A stretch of 64,000 bases of DNA. Source: Pseudoluteimonas sp044226035. GTDB lineage: Bacteria > Pseudomonadota > Gammaproteobacteria > Xanthomonadales > Xanthomonadaceae. A model generated the notes under the pieces. The model was not told the origin of the DNA, did no database searches, and was given only the letters and a program-made list of their open reading frames with translations. Both the position numbers and the translations under genes were made by a program. Of the stretch, positions 61,855 to 64,000 are shown piece by piece. Position 1 is the first letter of the stretch, and every line of letters starts with the position of its first letter. The stretch spans positions 11,048 through 75,047 of the forward strand of contig JBGAHT010000002.1 in assembly GCA_044226035.1 (NCBI GenBank). Direction: 5' to 3'.

Positions 61855-62613
61855 ATGCGCTTCGACATCGTCAGCCTGTTCCCCGAATTCGTCGCCCAAC
61901 TCGCCGCGCACGGCGTGGTCGGGCGCGCGGGCGAGCGCGGGCTGCTGTCGATCCACGGCTGGAACCCGCGCGATTTCGCCGAGGGCAACTACCGTCGCGT
62001 CGACGACCGCCCGTTCGGCGGCGGCCCGGGCATGGTGATGCTGGTCGATCCGCTGCGGGCCGCGATCCGTGCCGCGCGCGCGGCGGATCCGGCGCCCGCG
62101 AAAACCCTCTACCTCAGTCCGCAGGGCCGGCGACTGGACCAGGCGAAGGTCCGCGAACTGGCTTCGCAGCCGCGGCTGGTGCTGCTCTGCGGCCGCTACG
62201 AGGGCGTGGACGAACGCCTGCTGCAGGCCGAGGTCGATGAGGAAATCTCCATCGGCGACTACGTCCTGTCCGGCGGCGAGCTGGCCGCGGCCGTGCTGGT
62301 CGATGCCGTGGCCCGGCTGCAGGAGGGCGCGCTGAACGACGCCGAATCCGCGGCGCAGGACAGTTTCGGGGGCGAGGGCCTGCTCGATTGCCCGCACTAC
62401 ACCCGCCCGGTCGAGCACGAGCTGGGGTCCGTCCCCGAGGTGCTGCTGTCCGGCAACCACGCCGAAATCGCCCGCTGGCGGCGGATGCAGGCGCTGGGCC
62501 GGACCTGGCTGCGGCGGCCGGACCTGCTCGACGAGGCGGCGCTGGCCCCGGCCGACCGCAAGCTGCTGGAGGCTTTCCGGCTGGTCTTGGGGCAGGGCGG
62601 CGACCCGGCCTAA
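61855..62613 (+). CDS. trmD: tRNA (guanine-37-N1)-methyltransferase
   Basis: 252 residues, SPOUT methyltransferase making m1G37. MRFDIVSLFPEFV at the N terminus, RPFGGGPGMVML, LCGRYEGVDERLL, the trefoil knot IGDYVLSGGELAA and HYTRPVEHE. Start at 61855 with AAGGAG six bases away, in the repeat; upstream in-frame codons are repeat sequence. Confidence 0.97.
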   Translation: MRFDIVSLFPEFVAQLAAHGVVGRAGERGLLSIHGWNPRDFAEGNYRRVDDRPFGGGPGMVMLVDPLRAAIRAARAADPAPAKTLYLSPQGRRLDQAKVRELASQPRLVLLCGRYEGVDERLLQAEVDEEISIGDYVLSGGELAAAVLVDAVARLQEGALNDAESAAQDSFGGEGLLDCPHYTRPVEHELGSVPEVLLSGNHAEIARWRRMQALGRTWLRRPDLLDEAALAPADRKLLEAFRLVLGQGGDPA

Positions 62614-62642
62614 GCGCTGGCGCCACAAGGAAAAAATCCCGC

Positions 62643-62648
62643 TATAAT
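62643..62648 (+). promoter_or_regulatory. TATAAT -10 of rplS
   Basis: Perfect TATAAT 75 bp before rplS and 29 bp after the trmD stop, so rplS has its own promoter. The -35 is unclear (TGGCGC at 19-bp spacing). Confidence 0.65.
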
Positions 62649-62723
62649 GCGCGGCTTCGTTCCACCAGCCAGGACGCGGGTCCACGTGCACTCGCGCCGA
62701 CAACCACACCAACAGGCAACGCC

Positions 62724-63131
62724 ATGAAGACTCCGTCGATCCACACCCTCGTCCAGGATTTCGAGACCGCGCAGGCCGGTCGCAAGCTGCCCGACTTCGG
62801 CCCCGGCGACACCGTCGTCGTCAACGTCAAGGTCAAGGAAGGCAACCGCGAACGCGTGCAGGCCTACGAAGGCGTCGTGATCGGCAAGAAGAACGCGGGC
62901 CTGAACTCCGCCTTCACCGTGCGCAAGATCTCGCACGGCTTCGGCGTCGAGCGCGTGTTCCAGACCCACAGCGCGACGATCGATTCGGTGCAGGTCAAGC
63001 GCCGCGGCGACGTGCGTGCGGGCAAGCTGTATTACCTGCGCGGCCTCGAGGGCAAGAAGGCGCGCATCAAGGAAGACCTGGCCGGCAACGCCAAGGCCAA
63101 GGCCGCCGCGGCTGCCGCCGCCGCCGAGTAA
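62724..63131 (+). CDS. rplS: 50S ribosomal protein L19
   Basis: 135 residues. FGPGDTVVVNVKVKEGNRERVQAYEGVVIGKKN and VERVFQTHSATIDSVQVKRRGDVRAGKLYYLRG are diagnostic. The C terminus has an added Ala-rich tail (AKAKAAAAAAAAE). Followed by a strong terminator. Confidence 0.97.
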   Translation: MKTPSIHTLVQDFETAQAGRKLPDFGPGDTVVVNVKVKEGNRERVQAYEGVVIGKKNAGLNSAFTVRKISHGFGVERVFQTHSATIDSVQVKRRGDVRAGKLYYLRGLEGKKARIKEDLAGNAKAKAAAAAAAAE

Positions 63132-63154
63132 TTCGTCGCCTCATCGCGATGTCG

Positions 63155-63186
63155 AAACGGCCACCTTGCGGTGGCCGTTTTGTTTT
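63155..63186 (+). terminator. Terminator after rplS
   Basis: AAACGGCCACC-TTGC-GGTGGCCGTTT stem followed by TGTTTT, 24 bp after the stop. Confidence 0.92.
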
Positions 63187-63254
63187 CAGGGTCGGAAGAG
63201 GAATGCGGATTGCTTCACGCCGATTTGCGAAGAAGGTTCGGCTTGAATGAATTG

Positions 63255-63578
63255 CTAGGGGGCAAACCCGGCGATGTACAAGGCGTAGGATTCACCGCGC
63301 TTGCCGCCAGTACTGGCGCGGTACGGCTTATCTCGTTTTTCTTCGTGGTATTTCGCTCTTAAAACAGGGTCACTTGTCGCATGAATGAAGAGCGCTTTTT
63401 CCAATGCGATCGCGTCCTCTATACCGTGACCTTCGCTGAGCACTTGGAAATGTTCAAAACCTATGCGCTTGTAGGAATCCTTGCGGCTGCTGACGTCGGC
63501 TGTTATGCCAACAAGATACTGTGCCACATCAGATCTTGAAGAAAATGCAGACAGTTGCTTCACATGCTGAGCGAACAT
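63255..63578 (-). CDS. Low-GC orphan protein, possibly GIY-YIG-like
   Basis: 107 residues, unrecognised. The order QYLVGITADVSSRKDSYKRIGF, then HFQVLSEGHGIEDAIALEKALF, resembles a GIY-YIG nuclease half-domain: a YIGIT-like strand, an Arg in the following helix and a Glu in the AxxxE helix. The first GIY strand is not seen, so activity is doubtful. Base composition and codon choice differ sharply from neighbours, suggesting transfer. It stands alone between rplS and an S4-domain gene. Confidence 0.55.
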   Translation of the reverse strand: MFAQHVKQLSAFSSRSDVAQYLVGITADVSSRKDSYKRIGFEHFQVLSEGHGIEDAIALEKALFIHATSDPVLRAKYHEEKRDKPYRASTGGKRGESYALYIAGFAP

Positions 63579-63657
63579 GGATTGCCCTCTAGTGTCTTTG
63601 TCGCGCGAAATCCCCGCGATGACGGATATTAGCCCACAACTCCGGCATTATCCGGGC

Positions 63658-64000
63658 ATGACTGAAACTGCAAGCGTCCGCCTCGACCTGTGGCTGTGGG
63701 CCGCGCGCTTCTACCGCACGCGCGCGCTGGCCAAGCAGGCCATCGACACCGGCAAGGTCGAGGTGGACGGGCAACGCGCGAAACCGTCGCGCGGCGTGCG
63801 CGTCGGCGATGAGCTGCTGGTCGCGCGCGGCGACGAGCGTTTCGAAATCGAGGTGCTCGCGCTCGCCGACGTGCGCGGCCCGGCCAGCGTCGCGCAAACC
63901 CTGTATCGCGAATCGGAATCCTCGCGGCTCGCGCGCGAACACGCGCGCGCGTTGCGCGCCGCCGAACGCAGCGGCTACCGCGCGCCGGAAACCAGACCCG
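63658..64000 (+). CDS. hslR: S4-domain RNA-binding protein, Hsp15-like (truncated by window edge)
   Basis: 114 codons visible, no stop before the edge. S4 RNA-binding fold: RLDLWLWAARFYRTRALAKQAIDTGKVEVDGQRAKPSRGVRVGDEL. In E. coli Hsp15 binds free 50S subunits with stalled nascent chains. The ATG at 63658 fits the family start. The basic C terminus (EHARALRAAERSGYRAPETRP) continues beyond the window. Confidence 0.9.
   Translation, partial: MTETASVRLDLWLWAARFYRTRALAKQAIDTGKVEVDGQRAKPSRGVRVGDELLVARGDERFEIEVLALADVRGPASVAQTLYRESESSRLAREHARALRAAERSGYRAPETRP

Overview
The window is chromosomal DNA from a very GC-rich gammaproteobacterium. Two conserved gene runs, rplU-rpmA-obgE / rpsT / murJ-ribF-ileS-lspA-ispH and ffh-[VIT]-rpsP-rimM-trmD-rplS, together with the proteins themselves and GTAG-headed REP sequences, point to the Xanthomonadales (Lysobacter/Luteimonas/Thermomonas-like). 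The genus is a guess. One ambiguous base at 31202, flanked by partial copies of neighbouring genes, shows that this is draft sequence with at least one doubtful junction.

Layout. 1-6350: a nitrite-respiration module. It holds a truncated AniA-type nirK preceded by a 46-aa lipoprotein gene, a divergent beta-barrel porin with a DUF2249 protein and a Cys-rich small protein, a PLP enzyme of the cysteine synthase / cysteine desulfhydrase family, an Fnr/Anr regulator and hemN. Four FNR-type palindromes sit in front of the transcription units. 6343-17083: housekeeping genes (DUF72, tpm, parC, rnk, tRNA-Leu, rnr, rlmB, a P1-family peptidase, rnt). 17128-25710: a phosphate-scavenging locus: phoU, pstBAC, two pstS paralogues flanking an unknown secreted protein, and an OprP-type porin, with Pho-box-like repeats before both pstS genes. 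25818-32413: nth, a frameshifted small gene, crotonase, FKBP-like protein, Nudix, sulfurtransferase and ArsC, with a partial duplication around the N. 32420-38748: enoyl-CoA isomerase, DUF4139 protein, copper chaperone, thioesterase, uvrA. 39084-48804: ribosomal, cell-wall, flavin and isoprenoid genes and tRNA-Thr. 48833-57822: PQQ-type dehydrogenase-like protein, radA, small proteins and a MarR-controlled EmrAB-type tripartite efflux operon. 57913-64000: cytochrome c assembly-like protein, ffh, a VIT protein, the rpsP operon, rplS, a low-GC orphan gene and the start of an S4-domain protein.

A distinctive layer is the set of dispersed intergenic palindromes. There are two related C/G-tract families (A with five copies, B with three good copies plus one degenerate), a GTCATCCTG-ended family (C, two copies), and a GTAG REP triplet. 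They lie tightly against genes: the stop codons of rnt, obgE and lspA, and the ribosome binding site of trmD, are inside such elements.

The most specific regulatory prediction comes from the first 6.4 kb. If Fnr binds at the classical -41.5 position, the hemN and PLP-enzyme transcripts would begin at or one base before their start codons (leaderless). Their FNR boxes also contain the stop codon of the preceding gene.
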